Part shown: positions 37,400 to 46,539 of the stretch, in pieces
How the letters are laid out: each line of letters begins with the position of its first letter
Position numbering within the stretch: the stretch's first letter is position 1
NCBI RefSeq assembly: GCF_029626265.1
Contig: NZ_JARUBN010000001.1
Coordinates: 1,364,001-1,428,000, forward strand
Origin: Micromonospora sp. WMMD1102
GTDB lineage: Bacteria > Actinomycetota > Actinomycetes > Mycobacteriales > Micromonosporaceae
Direction: 5' to 3'
Length of the DNA stretch: 64,000 nt
Notes under the pieces: generated by a model
Databases searched by the model: none
Told to the model about the DNA's origin: nothing
The model's input: only the letters and a program-made list of their open reading frames with translations
Program-made: the position numbers and the translations under genes

Positions 37400-38944
37400 G
37401 TGTTTGACACTTTGAGTGACCGCCTGTCCGGGATCTTCACCAAGCTGCGCGGCAAGGGCCGTCTCACCGACGCCGACATCGACGCCACCGCCCGGGAGAT
37501 CCGGCTGGCGCTGCTGGAGGCGGACGTCGCCCTGCCCGTGGTCAAGTCCTTCATCGCCAGCCTGAAGGAGCGGGCCCGGGGCGCCGAGGTGTCCCAGGCG
37601 CTCAACCCGGCCCAGCAGGTGATCAAGATCGTCCACGAGGAACTCGTCGCCGTACTCGGCGGCGAGGGCCGCCGGTTGCAGTTCGCCAAGCAGCCCCCGA
37701 CGGTGATCATGCTCGCCGGTCTCCAGGGTTCGGGTAAGACGACCCTGGCCGGCAAGCTGGCCGGCTGGCTGAAGGGGCAGGGACACCAGCCGATGCTTGT
37801 CGCCGCCGACCTCCAGCGGCCGAACGCGGTCAACCAGTTGCAGGTGCTCGGCGGCCGGGCCGGGGTCGAGGTCTTCGCGCCGGAACCGGGCAACGGGGTC
37901 GGCGACCCGGTCCAGGTCGCCAAGGCGTCGATCGAGCACGCCCGGCGCGCAGCCCGGGACATCGTCATCGTGGACACCGCCGGCCGGCTCGGCATCGACG
38001 CCGAGATGATGGCGCAGGCCGCCGCGATCCGCGACGCGGTAGACCCGGACGAGGTCATCTTCGTGATCGACGCGATGGTCGGTCAGGACGCGGTACGCAC
38101 CGCCGAGGCGTTCCGGGACGGTGTCGGGATCACCGGCGTGGTCCTGTCGAAGCTCGACGGTGACGCCCGCGGCGGTGCCGCCCTCTCGGTACGCCAGGTC
38201 ACCGGCCAGCCGATCCTCTTCGCCTCGACCGGCGAGAAGCTGGCCGACTTCGACGTCTTTTACCCGGACCGGATGGCCAGCCGGATCCTCGGCATGGGCG
38301 ACGTGCTGACCCTGATCGAGCAGGCCGAGCAGGCCTTCGACGCCGATCAGAAAGAGAAGATGACCGCCAAGCTGATGGGCGGCGAGCAGTTCACCCTGGA
38401 GGACTTCCTCGACCAGCTCATCGCGGTACGCCGGATGGGGCCGATCGCGAACGTCCTGGCCATGATGCCCGGGATGGGGCAGATGAAGGACCAGTTGGCC
38501 GAGGTCGACGACAAGCACTTCGACAGGGTCACCGCGATCATCCGGTCGATGACCCCAGGCGAGCGGACCAACCCGAAGATCATCAACGGCTCGCGGCGGG
38601 CCCGGATCGCCACCGGCTCCGGGGTCACCGTGATGGACGTCAACCAACTGCTCAACCGCTTCGCCGAAGCGCAGAAGATGATGAAGCAGATGGGCGGCAT
38701 GATGGGCCTGCCCGGCGGCCGGCGCAAGGCGACCAAGTCGCCGAAGAACAAGCGCAAGGGCACCAAGGGCGGCGGCCGGCCCCGGGTCGGCGGTCCGGCC
38801 GGCGGCTTCCCGGGTGGCATGCCGCAGTTGCCGCCGGGGCTGGACCCGAACGCGCTGCCGGGCGGCGGCCAGGGCCTGCCGCCCGGCTTCAAGCTGCCGA
38901 AACTGGACTTCAACAAGCTCGGCAAGCGCCCGAACGACAAGTGA
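37400..38944 (+). CDS. ffh: Signal recognition particle protein Ffh
   Basis: The SRP GTPase binds signal peptides through its Met-rich M domain. The 514-residue protein has MFDTLSDRLSGIFTKLRGKGRL (N domain), LAGLQGSGKTTLAGKLA, DTAGRLGIDAEM and LSKLDGDARGG. The M domain is NVLAMMPGMGQMK through AQKMMKQMGGMMG, and a basic Gly/Pro-rich tail follows. The GTG start follows 289 bp with no gene in which no obvious 4.5S RNA was seen. The partner receptor FtsY is in the same window. Confidence 0.97.
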   Translation: MFDTLSDRLSGIFTKLRGKGRLTDADIDATAREIRLALLEADVALPVVKSFIASLKERARGAEVSQALNPAQQVIKIVHEELVAVLGGEGRRLQFAKQPPTVIMLAGLQGSGKTTLAGKLAGWLKGQGHQPMLVAADLQRPNAVNQLQVLGGRAGVEVFAPEPGNGVGDPVQVAKASIEHARRAARDIVIVDTAGRLGIDAEMMAQAAAIRDAVDPDEVIFVIDAMVGQDAVRTAEAFRDGVGITGVVLSKLDGDARGGAALSVRQVTGQPILFASTGEKLADFDVFYPDRMASRILGMGDVLTLIEQAEQAFDADQKEKMTAKLMGGEQFTLEDFLDQLIAVRRMGPIANVLAMMPGMGQMKDQLAEVDDKHFDRVTAIIRSMTPGERTNPKIINGSRRARIATGSGVTVMDVNQLLNRFAEAQKMMKQMGGMMGLPGGRRKATKSPKNKRKGTKGGGRPRVGGPAGGFPGGMPQLPPGLDPNALPGGGQGLPPGFKLPKLDFNKLGKRPNDK

Positions 38945-39087
38945 CGGTGCGACTGGTGGCCGGTGACAGTTCGGGTGGCGGCCGGGCGTCCCGGAGGCCG
39001 GCGGCGACGGACGTGCTGTCCGTCGTACGGGACAGTGGGCGATAGCCTGACCGCGTAGAGTGACGGCGTCAGCGGGAAGGGGTGGTC

Positions 39088-39665
39088 ATGACCGCGGCGC
39101 CGATGCTGCCGGAGCGGCAGGAGCGGACGGTTGACGACCTCGGCGAGCTGCCGAAGGACCTTCCGTACGAACTGGTCAACGGAAGGTTGATCCTGCCGTC
39201 CCCACCCACCTGCACCAGGACCTCTGTGTCGAAATCCTGCTGGCACTCGAGGCGAACTGTCCGCCGGAGTACGTGGTCGGCATCGACCTGTCGATGCGGG
39301 TCGACCGGCGCAACGAGCCCCGGCCCGACGTGGTGGCACTGCGCCGGGAGCACGTCACCCGCAGCCCGGTCCCGGTGCGGGACGCCGTCATCGCGGTCGA
39401 GGTCATCTCACCCGACTCCACCTTCCAGGACATGTACGACAAGGCCCGGGTCTACGGCCACGCCGGGGTGCCGACCTACTGGGTGGTGGACCCGCTGCAC
39501 GAGCGGATGACCCTGACCGAGTTCGTGCTCGGCCCGACGGGTGAATACGAGCCGGCCGCGCACACCGACGACGTCTTCGACACCGAGCGGCCGTGGAAGG
39601 TCACCGTCGACCTGCCGGCCCTGACCAGCCGCTGGGCCGGGCTGCGCGACCGCGCCGAGCGGTGA
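39088..39665 (+). pseudogene. Uma2-family (PD-(D/E)XK) nuclease gene, frameshifted
   Basis: The Uma2/DUF820 fold is split over two frames. Residues MTAAPMLPERQERTVDDLGELPKDLPYELVNGRLILPSP are read from 39088 behind a GGGAAGGGG ribosome site. The homology then continues one frame over as THLHQDLCVEILLALEANC and on to the stop at 39665. One base appears missing near 39192-39211, in a C-rich run. The downstream frame keeps the nuclease residues (RPDVVAL, AVEVISPDS, YDKARVYGHAGVPTYWVVDP). Either a real decay mutation or a sequencing error in a homopolymer is possible. Uma2 proteins are common in actinobacteria with unclear roles. Confidence 0.75.
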
Positions 39666-39728
39666 CCTCCGGCGGGCCGCGCCGGGGCGCGGCGGTGCGC
39701 CGGGCTTCCATCGGGTAGGAATGTGCGC

Positions 39729-40808
39729 ATGGCGCTGCACGTACGAGGGGTCGTGCTCCCGGACGACGAGGTCCGAGACCTGTGGCTGGTCGGTGACCGG
39801 GTGACCTTCACCCCGGTGCCCGGTGCGGTGACGGTGGCCGACCGCGGTTTCGTGCTGCCCGGTCTGGTCGACGCGCACTGCCATCCGGGGATCGCCCCGG
39901 GCTCGGTGCCGGTCACCTCGCTGGACCAGGCCCGCGAACTCGCCCGGATCGACCGGGACGCCGGGGTGCTGGCGATCCGGGACGCCGGCTCGCCGTTCGC
40001 GTACCCGGAGTTGGAGGACGAGCCGGACCTGCCCCGGCTGGCCCGCGCGGGCCGGCACGTCGCGCCGCCGAGGCGCTACCTGCGGGGCATCGCGGTCGAG
40101 GTCGAGCCCACCGAGGTTCCGGCGGCGGTGACCGAGCAGGCCCGGGCCGGCAACGGCTGGGTCAAGCTGGTCGGCGACTGGATCGACCGGGAGGTCGGCG
40201 ACCTGGCGCCGTCCTGGGACGCGGAGACCGTGGCCGCCGCGGTGGCCGCCGCGCACGCGGCCGGGGCGCGGGCCGCGGTGCACACCTTCTCCGAGGTCGG
40301 GGTCGAGCTGATGGTCCGGGCCGGGGTCGACTCGGTCGAGCACGGCACCGGGCTCAGCCTGGAACTGGTCGACGAGATGGCCCGGCGGGGCACCGCACTG
40401 GTGCCCACCATGATCAACATCGCCACCTTCGGCGAGATCGCCGAGCGGGCCGCCGCGAAGTTCCCCGGGTACGCCAAGCACATGCTCGCGCTCCGCGACA
40501 ACTTCCCGGCGGTGGTCGGGGCGGCGTACGAGGCCGGCGTGCCGATCTACGTCGGCACCGACGCGGGCGGCGGGATCGACCACGGGCTGGCCGCCGAGGA
40601 GATGCTGCTGCTGCACGAGCGGGCCGGGATGTCCCCGGTCGACGTGCTGGCCGCCGCCTCCTGGCGGGCCCGGGACTGGCTCGGCTTCCCCGGCCTGGTC
40701 GAGGGCGGCCTCGCCGACCTGGTGGTCTATCCCAGCGACCCGCGCACCGACCTGCGGGTGGTACGCACACCGGAGCGGATCGTGCTGCGCGGCCGGCTGC
40801 TGCGCTGA
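39729..40808 (+). CDS. Amidohydrolase (imidazolonepropionase/prolidase-like)
   Basis: The 359-residue TIM-barrel hydrolase starts with a small beta-sandwich. The metal motif LPGLVDAHCHPG (HxH) follows, then the Lys ligand region NGWVKLVGDW, His ligands in AAVHTFSEVG and SVEHGTGL, and the catalytic Asp in YVGTDAGGG. The C-terminal LVEGGLADLVVYPSDPRTDL closes the sandwich. The ATG at 39729 is preferred over 39723 because AGGA lies eight bases before it. The substrate is unpredicted. A 55-bp palindromic repeat follows the gene. Confidence 0.87.
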   Translation: MALHVRGVVLPDDEVRDLWLVGDRVTFTPVPGAVTVADRGFVLPGLVDAHCHPGIAPGSVPVTSLDQARELARIDRDAGVLAIRDAGSPFAYPELEDEPDLPRLARAGRHVAPPRRYLRGIAVEVEPTEVPAAVTEQARAGNGWVKLVGDWIDREVGDLAPSWDAETVAAAVAAAHAAGARAAVHTFSEVGVELMVRAGVDSVEHGTGLSLELVDEMARRGTALVPTMINIATFGEIAERAAAKFPGYAKHMLALRDNFPAVVGAAYEAGVPIYVGTDAGGGIDHGLAAEEMLLLHERAGMSPVDVLAAASWRARDWLGFPGLVEGGLADLVVYPSDPRTDLRVVRTPERIVLRGRLLR

Positions 40809-40830
40809 CCCAGCCCCCACCAGCCTGAGC

Positions 40831-40885
40831 TGTAAGGCGGGGGCCCTTCTACAACAAAAAGCGATAAGGAGGGGCCCTTCCTTTC
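40831..40885. repeat. 55-bp double-palindrome element, copy 1
   Basis: Two GGGGCCC-type palindromes (GGGGGCCCTTCT and AAGGAGGGGCCCTTCCTT) are separated by an A-rich spacer ending GCGATAAG. It aligns without gaps to the copy at 48966-49020 with 42 of 55 identical bases by hand count. It lies between the amidohydrolase and proS. It may fold into two hairpins. Confidence 0.8.
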
Positions 40886-40935
40886 ACCCGGGCCGGGCGC
40901 GTCGGCTTCGGCGGCGGCGCATAGGATGTGCCCTC

Positions 40936-42342
40936 ATGGCACGCGTGCTCACTCCCCGTGCGGAGGACTTCCCCCGCTGGTACCAGGACCTGATCGCCAA
41001 GGCGCAGCTCGCCGACAACGGCCCGGTGCGGGGGACCATGGTCATCCGACCGGCCGGCTACGCCATCTGGGAGCGGATGCAGGCCGAGATGGACGCTCGG
41101 ATCAAGCTGGCCGGCGCGGAGAACGCGTACTTCCCGCTCTTCATCCCGGAGAGCTACCTGCGCCGGGAGGCACAGCACGTCGAGGGCTTCTCGCCCGAGC
41201 TGGCGGTGGTCACCCACGGTGGCGGCAAGCAGCTCGCCGAGCCGGTGGTGGTCCGGCCGACCAGCGAGACCGTGATCGGCGAGTTCATGGCGAAGTGGGT
41301 CGACTCCTACCGCGACCTGCCGCTGCTGCTCAACCAGTGGGCCAACGTGGTGCGCTGGGAACTGCGTCCCCGGATCTTCCTGCGGACCAGCGAGTTCCTC
41401 TGGCAGGAGGGGCACACCGCGCACGCCGACGAGACCGACGCGCGGGCGTACGCCCGGAAGATCCTGCACGAGGTCTACGAGGACTTCATGGTCGGGGTGC
41501 TCGGCATTCCGGTGCTGGTCGGGTTGAAGACCGCCCGGGAGCGGTTCGCCGGTGCCACCCGCACGTACACCCTCGAAGGCATGATGGGTGACGGCAAGGC
41601 GTTGCAGATGGGCACCTCGCACGAGCTGGGACAGAACTTCGCCAAGGCTTTCGACATCACCTACACCTCGGCGGAGCGCAGTGTCGAGCACGCCTGGACC
41701 ACCTCGTGGGGCAGCTCCACCCGGATGCTCGGCGGGCTGATCATGTGCCACGGCGACGACAACGGGCTGCGGGTGCCGCCGAAGCTGGCGCCGGTGCAGG
41801 CGTACGTGATGGTGGTGAAGGCCGGCGACGGCGTCGCCGAGGCGGCCGCGAAGCTCTGCGACGCGCTGCGCGACGCCGGGGTCCGGGTCGCCCTCGACGA
41901 CCGGGTGGACACCCCGTTCGGCCGCCGGGCCGTCGACGCCGAGCTCAAGGGCTATCCGGTACGCGTGGAGCTCGGTCCCCGCGACCTGGCCGCCGGCAAC
42001 GCGGTGCTGGTCCGCCGGACCACCGGCGCCAAGACCCCGGTCCCGGTGCCGGACGTGGTGGCCGGGGTGCTCGCCGCGCTCGACGCCGACCAGAAGGCGC
42101 TCTACGACGAGGCGTTGGCCCGGCGCGAGTCGCAGACCGTGTCGGTGGACTCGCTGGCCGAGGCGATCGAGGCGGCCGGCACCGGCTTCGCCCGGGTGCC
42201 GTGGTCGGCGGTCGGCGCCGAGGGGGAGGCGACCGCGAACGCCCAGGGCGTGACGGTGCGCTGCCTGCGCCGGGCCGACGGTTCGGTGCCGGACTCGGAG
42301 GACGAACCGGAGCTGACCGCCATCCTGGCCCGTTCCTACTGA
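40936..42342 (+). CDS. proS: Prolyl-tRNA synthetase (short, archaeal/eukaryote-like type)
   Basis: The 468-residue class II synthetase charges tRNA-Pro. Motif 1 is near GTMVIRPAGYAIWERMQ, motif 2 is LRPRIFLRTSEFLWQEGHTAH, and motif 3 is GGLIMCHGDDNGLRVPP. An anticodon-binding domain (QAYVMVVKAG onward) and a C-terminal zinc-domain-like segment follow. It lacks the bacterial-type editing insertion between motifs 2 and 3, so it belongs to the ProS type 3 group found in some actinobacteria. A second, bacterial-type proS elsewhere cannot be excluded. The DUF402 gene follows closely. Confidence 0.95.
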   Translation: MARVLTPRAEDFPRWYQDLIAKAQLADNGPVRGTMVIRPAGYAIWERMQAEMDARIKLAGAENAYFPLFIPESYLRREAQHVEGFSPELAVVTHGGGKQLAEPVVVRPTSETVIGEFMAKWVDSYRDLPLLLNQWANVVRWELRPRIFLRTSEFLWQEGHTAHADETDARAYARKILHEVYEDFMVGVLGIPVLVGLKTARERFAGATRTYTLEGMMGDGKALQMGTSHELGQNFAKAFDITYTSAERSVEHAWTTSWGSSTRMLGGLIMCHGDDNGLRVPPKLAPVQAYVMVVKAGDGVAEAAAKLCDALRDAGVRVALDDRVDTPFGRRAVDAELKGYPVRVELGPRDLAAGNAVLVRRTTGAKTPVPVPDVVAGVLAALDADQKALYDEALARRESQTVSVDSLAEAIEAAGTGFARVPWSAVGAEGEATANAQGVTVRCLRRADGSVPDSEDEPELTAILARSY

Positions 42343-42362
42343 TCCGGGGGGTCGAGACCGGG

Positions 42363-43007
42363 ATGCGCTTTTCGCCGGGCCGCGTCGTCGTGCACCGCAA
42401 CGTCCGGCGGGGGCGGATCGGCTGGGTCCGCCCGGCCCGGGTGGTCAGCGACGACGACCGTGGCCTGCTGCTCTGGGTCGCCCGGGGCACCCAGGTGGCC
42501 AGCGAGGTCAGCGCGGACGGCCAGGGGATGCGGGCGATGCCGTTCACCGAGTGGATCACATCGACGTACCGGATGCGGGTCGCCACCTGGGCCGGCCCGC
42601 CGGTGCTGAAGTTCCTGCCGGCCGGTGCGGACCATTCGGTCTGGTTCTTCCGGGACGAGGCCGACCGGTTCGCCAGCTGGTACGTCAACCTGGAGGAGCA
42701 CGGCGTCCGCTGGGACGACGGCGACCTGGCCGGGGTCGACATGGTCGACCAGGACCTCGACGTGGTGGTCCGGCCGGACCACAGCTGGGCGTGGAAGGAC
42801 GAGGGCGAGTTCGCCGAGCGGCTGGCGCTCCCGGAGCACTACTGGGTGCCGGACGCGGCGGCGGTACGTGCCGAGGGCGAGCGGGTCATCAAGATCGCCG
42901 AGGCGGCAGAGTTTCCGTTCGACGGCACCTGGTGCGATTTCGTCCCCGACCCGGCCTGGACCGCGCCGGAGCTGCCGCCCGGCTGGGACCGCCCACCCGT
43001 GCGCTGA
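42363..43007 (+). CDS. DUF402-domain protein
   Basis: The 214-residue DUF402/FomD-like family member begins MRFSPGRVVVHRNVRRGRIGWVRPARVV. It has the conserved beta-barrel core WYVNLEEHGVRWDDGDLAGVDMVDQDLDVVVRPDHSWAWKDEGEF with acidic residues that bind divalent metal in nucleoside-diphosphate-hydrolase relatives. It starts 20 bp after proS with a G-rich ribosome site and is probably co-transcribed. A nucleotide phosphatase activity is possible, but no substrate is indicated. Confidence 0.85.
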   Translation: MRFSPGRVVVHRNVRRGRIGWVRPARVVSDDDRGLLLWVARGTQVASEVSADGQGMRAMPFTEWITSTYRMRVATWAGPPVLKFLPAGADHSVWFFRDEADRFASWYVNLEEHGVRWDDGDLAGVDMVDQDLDVVVRPDHSWAWKDEGEFAERLALPEHYWVPDAAAVRAEGERVIKIAEAAEFPFDGTWCDFVPDPAWTAPELPPGWDRPPVR

Positions 43008-43032
43008 ACGCCCGGACCGCCGCCGGCCCGGC

Positions 43033-44067
43033 TCAGTTGCCGGCCGGCGCGACGTTGGCGGACAGTGCCGGCCCCGCCTGCCGGGGAGGGGCGTACGGGC
43101 GGCAGGAGGCCCGGATGACCAGTTCGGTGGGTAGCCGGATGTGGGTGTCCCGTTCGGTGCCGCCGACCAGGTCGATGAGCAGGCGCAACGCCTCGGCCCC
43201 CATCCGTTGCAGCGGCTGCATGATCGTGGTCAGCGGCGGGTTGACGAGCGCCGACTCCGGTACGTTGTCGAAGCCGATCACGGAGAGGTCGTCGGGCACC
43301 CGCAGGCCCAGGTGCCGGGCGACGTCGAGGGTGGAGATGGCCGAGAGGTCGTTTCCGGCGAAGACCGCGGTCGGCCGGTCGGGCAGGGCCAGCAGCTCGG
43401 CGGCCGGGCCGGCGGCGCTGGCGGTGCGGAAGCCGCCGACCCGGACCAGCCGTTCGTCCACGGGTACGCCGGCGTCGGCCATCGCCTTGCGGAACCCGGC
43501 CTCGCGCAGCCGGGCCGACTCGAGGTCGGAGCGGCCGCTGATGTGCCCGATCCGGCGGTGCCCGAGCGAGAGCAGGTAGTTGGTCGCGAGTACGGCGCCG
43601 GCGAAGTTGTCGGAGTCGACGGTGGGCAGCCCGGACGGGCCGGTGTGCGGGTCGACGGCCACGACGTGGAAGCCCTGGTTGGTCTCGACCACGGTTGGCG
43701 TGACGATCACGGCTCCGTCGATGAGCGTTCCGGAGAGCCGGGCCAGCGACCGCCGCTCCCAGCCGATGGCGGTGCCGGCGCCGTCGCCGCCGGAGTAGGC
43801 CAGCAGTTGGTAGCCGGTGCCGACCACCTCCCGCGACGCGCCCTTGAGCAGTTCGGTCGAGAACGGCTCGAACTCGGCGACCAGGATGCCCAGCACGTTG
43901 GTGCGGTGACTGCGCAGGCTCTGCGCCCCGAGGCTGGCTTCGTACCCGAGCTGGTGGATGACCTGCTGCACGCGTTCCACGGTCGCCTGGGCCACGCCAT
44001 ACCGGCCATTGACCACCTTGGATACCGTCGCGACGGAGACGCCGGCCGTACGGGCCACGTCCGACAT
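43033..44067 (-). CDS. LacI-family transcriptional repressor
   Basis: The 344-residue regulator has an N-terminal helix-turn-helix (MSDVARTAGVSVATVSKVVNGRYGVAQATVERV), the hinge helix GAQSLRSHRTNVLGI, and a periplasmic-binding-protein-like sugar-sensing domain (IGHISGRSDLESARLREAGF, AVFAGNDLSAISTL, ISVIGFDN-like LSVIGFDNVPES). ATG 44067 has GAGG nine bases upstream; the frame extends further, but with no ribosome site. It is divergent from a sugar ABC transporter and a palindromic operator lies between, so it very likely represses that operon until the sugar binds. Confidence 0.92.
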   Translation of the reverse strand: MSDVARTAGVSVATVSKVVNGRYGVAQATVERVQQVIHQLGYEASLGAQSLRSHRTNVLGILVAEFEPFSTELLKGASREVVGTGYQLLAYSGGDGAGTAIGWERRSLARLSGTLIDGAVIVTPTVVETNQGFHVVAVDPHTGPSGLPTVDSDNFAGAVLATNYLLSLGHRRIGHISGRSDLESARLREAGFRKAMADAGVPVDERLVRVGGFRTASAAGPAAELLALPDRPTAVFAGNDLSAISTLDVARHLGLRVPDDLSVIGFDNVPESALVNPPLTTIMQPLQRMGAEALRLLIDLVGGTERDTHIRLPTELVIRASCRPYAPPRQAGPALSANVAPAGN

Positions 44068-44133
44068 CTTGACACGCCTCGGGAACGCCACGCCGACGAT
44101 GATAGAGGGCGGCAAGCGCCCTGTGACAGGGGA

Positions 44134-44151
44134 GTCGAAAACGTTATCGAC
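44134..44151. promoter_or_regulatory. LacI-type operator
   Basis: GTCGAAAACGTTATCGAC is palindromic apart from two symmetric positions around the central AACGTT. It sits between the repressor and the transporter, just upstream of a good -35, as expected for the LacI/GalR operator class. Confidence 0.82.
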
Positions 44152-44156
44152 AACGG

Positions 44157-44184
44157 TTGACACCGCGTTACGTGGCTGTAAAAC
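44157..44184 (+). promoter_or_regulatory. Promoter of the sugar ABC transporter operon
   Basis: TTGACA (44157-44162) and TAAAAC (44179-44184) are separated by 16 bp, a near-consensus vegetative sigma promoter. It starts 6 bp after the LacI operator, so a bound repressor would block polymerase. Confidence 0.65.
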
Positions 44185-44230
44185 TCGCCGTTCAGGTGAG
44201 TACCGCGACTGATAGTCGAGGAGACATTCG

Positions 44231-45538
44231 ATGGCGATGAAAGGCCGCGCGGGCACCGTCCTGGCGCTGCTTACGACCAGCGCACTCCTTGCTGCCGGAT
44301 GTAGTGGCGGCGGCGAAGAAGCGCCCGCTGAGGAAGAGCTCTACAAGAACCCGGTGACCCTGACCTGGTGGCACAACCAGTCACAGGACGGGCCCGGCAA
44401 GAGTTACTGGGAGAAGGTCGCCAAGGACTTCTCCGCGCTGCACCCGACCGTCACGATCCAGATCGAGGCGATCGAGACCAACCAGCTCCAGCGGACCCGG
44501 ATCCCGGCCGCCCTGCTGAGCAACGACCCGCCGGACATCTTCGCGTCCTGGGGTGGCGGCGAGGTCCGGGAGCAGGTGGAGGCCGACTACCTGAAGGACA
44601 TCACCGAGCAGACCAAGACCGAGGTCGAGAACATCGGCAGCGCCACCGAGATCTGGGCGGTGGACGGCAAGCAGTACGGTCTGCCGTACCGGATGGGTAT
44701 CGAGGGCATCTGGTACAACAAGGACATGTTCGCGCGAGCGGGCATCACCGCGCCGCCGACCACCTTCGAAGAGCTGAACGACGCGGTCACCAAGCTCAAG
44801 GCCATCAACGTGGTGCCGATCGCCCTCGGTGCCGGTGACAAGTGGCCGGCGGCGCACTGGTGGTACAACTTCGCCCTGCGTGCCTGCTCGGTCGACACCC
44901 TGAAGAAGGCCTCCACCGAGACCACCTTCGACGACCCGTGCTTCGTCAAGGCCGGCCAGGACCTGAAGGCCTTCATCGACACCAACCCGTTCCAGCCCAA
45001 CTTCATCGCCACCCCGGGCCAACACGACCCGACCAGCGCGAACGGGCTGCTGGCCAACGGCAAGGCCGCGATGGAACTGATGGGCGACTGGAACAAGGGC
45101 ACCCTGGAGTCCGTCGCCGAGGACAAGGCGGCGCTGGCCAAGTTCCTCGGCTGGTTCCCGGTGCCGGCGATCTCCGGCTCTGCCGGTGACCCGAAGGCCG
45201 CCCTCGGCGGTGGCGACGGGTTCTCCTGCGCCAAGAACGCGCCGGCCGAGTGCGTCGAGTTCCTCAAGTACATCCTCAGCCCCGACGTGCAGAAGGGCTA
45301 CGCCGCCACCGGCGCCGGCCTGCCGGTCACCAAGGACGCGGCGTCCGCCGTCGAGGATCCCGCGCTGAAGTCCATCCTGGAGGCGACGGCGAACGCGACC
45401 TACGTCCAGCTCTGGCTGGACACGGCGTTCGGCAGCACCGTCGGCACCGCGATGAACGACGCGATCGTCGCCATCTTCGCCGGCAACGGTACGCCGGAGA
45501 AGGTCGTCGACGCGATGAAGGCGGCCGCACGCAAGTGA
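44231..45538 (+). CDS. Sugar ABC transporter substrate-binding lipoprotein
   Basis: The 435-residue extracytoplasmic binding protein (family 1, ProteinFamily MalE-like) has a signal sequence with lipobox LLAAGC (Cys24). Mature landmarks are VTLTWWHNQSQDGPGKSYWEKVAKDFSALHP, AALLSNDPPDIFASWGGGEV, and GLPYRMGIEGIWYNKDMFARAGI. Aromatic residues (WWHN, WWYN) suit a sugar pocket. ATG 44231 has GAGGAG ten bases upstream. The first permease starts in its stop codon. The relevant sugar is unknown and no glycoside hydrolase is adjacent. Confidence 0.93.
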   Translation: MAMKGRAGTVLALLTTSALLAAGCSGGGEEAPAEEELYKNPVTLTWWHNQSQDGPGKSYWEKVAKDFSALHPTVTIQIEAIETNQLQRTRIPAALLSNDPPDIFASWGGGEVREQVEADYLKDITEQTKTEVENIGSATEIWAVDGKQYGLPYRMGIEGIWYNKDMFARAGITAPPTTFEELNDAVTKLKAINVVPIALGAGDKWPAAHWWYNFALRACSVDTLKKASTETTFDDPCFVKAGQDLKAFIDTNPFQPNFIATPGQHDPTSANGLLANGKAAMELMGDWNKGTLESVAEDKAALAKFLGWFPVPAISGSAGDPKAALGGGDGFSCAKNAPAECVEFLKYILSPDVQKGYAATGAGLPVTKDAASAVEDPALKSILEATANATYVQLWLDTAFGSTVGTAMNDAIVAIFAGNGTPEKVVDAMKAAARK

Positions 45539-46539
45539 CCGCCACCAACCCCACCCTGAACCCCGCCGGCGGCGCATCCGCGCCGCCGGCGGGCGCCCGG
45601 CCCGCCCGGCGGCGGGCGTCCTCCCGCGGAGCCGACAACCGACGCAAGTGGTACGAGATCATCGGGCTGACCACGCCGGCGATCATCGTCTACGTGATGT
45701 TCGTGCTGGTGCCGATGGGCTTCGCGGTCTACTACAGCCTCTTCCGCTGGCGTGGGGTCGGAGCGCCCACCGACTTCGTCGGCTTCGACAACTACGTGCT
45801 GGCCTTCGAGGATCCGATCTTCCTCGACGCGTTGCGCAACAACGCCATCGTCGTGGTCGGGTCGCTGCTGGTGCAGGGTCCGATCGCGCTGGCCGTCGCC
45901 CTGCTGCTCAACCGCCGCTTCCGCGGCCGCACCGTGTTCCGGCTGCTGGTCTTCGTGCCCTACGTGCTCGCCGAGGTCACCGTCGGCATCATGTGGAAGC
46001 TGATCCTCACCGACGGCGGGACGGTCGACGCGCTGCTGCGCTCGCTCGGGCTGGGCAGTTTCGTGCAGGCCTGGCTCGCCGACCTCGACATCGTCATCTG
46101 GACGCTGCTCTTCGTCCTCACCTGGAAGTACGTCGGCTTCGCCATCATCCTGCTGCTCGCCGGCCTGTCGAACGTGCCGCCGGAGCTGAGCGAGGCCGCC
46201 GCGATCGACGGGGCGAGCTGGTGGCAGGTGCAGCGGCACATCACGCTTCCACTGCTCGGCCCCACCATCCGGATCTGGATGTTCCTGTCGATGATCGGTT
46301 CGTTGCAGGTCTTCGACGTGATCTGGGTGACCTCGGTGCCCGCGGTGCGGTCGCTCGGCGCGTCGGCCACCATGGCGACCTACATGGTCGACAACGGCTT
46401 CTTCGCCCGGCTGTGGGGCTACGGCAACGCGGTCGCCGTGATCCTCTTCGTCATCTCCTTCGTCGCGGCGCTGCTCTTCCAGCGGTTCCTGCTCCGCCGT
46501 GACATCCAGGGTGCCATCACCACCAGAAGGGTGAAATGA
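45535..46539 (+). CDS. Sugar ABC transporter permease (MalF-like)
   Basis: The 334-residue permease has an N-terminal Ala/Pro-rich cytoplasmic tail and six helices (LTTPAIIVYVMFVLVPMGFAVYYSL, NAIVVVGSLLVQGPIALAVALLL, and so on). The EAA loop ELSEAAAIDGASWWQVQRHITLPLL docks the ATPase. GTG 45535 overlaps the binding-protein stop by four bases, and the ATG of the second permease overlaps its own stop, so stoichiometric expression is expected. Confidence 0.93.
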   Translation: MTATNPTLNPAGGASAPPAGARPARRRASSRGADNRRKWYEIIGLTTPAIIVYVMFVLVPMGFAVYYSLFRWRGVGAPTDFVGFDNYVLAFEDPIFLDALRNNAIVVVGSLLVQGPIALAVALLLNRRFRGRTVFRLLVFVPYVLAEVTVGIMWKLILTDGGTVDALLRSLGLGSFVQAWLADLDIVIWTLLFVLTWKYVGFAIILLLAGLSNVPPELSEAAAIDGASWWQVQRHITLPLLGPTIRIWMFLSMIGSLQVFDVIWVTSVPAVRSLGASATMATYMVDNGFFARLWGYGNAVAVILFVISFVAALLFQRFLLRRDIQGAITTRRVK

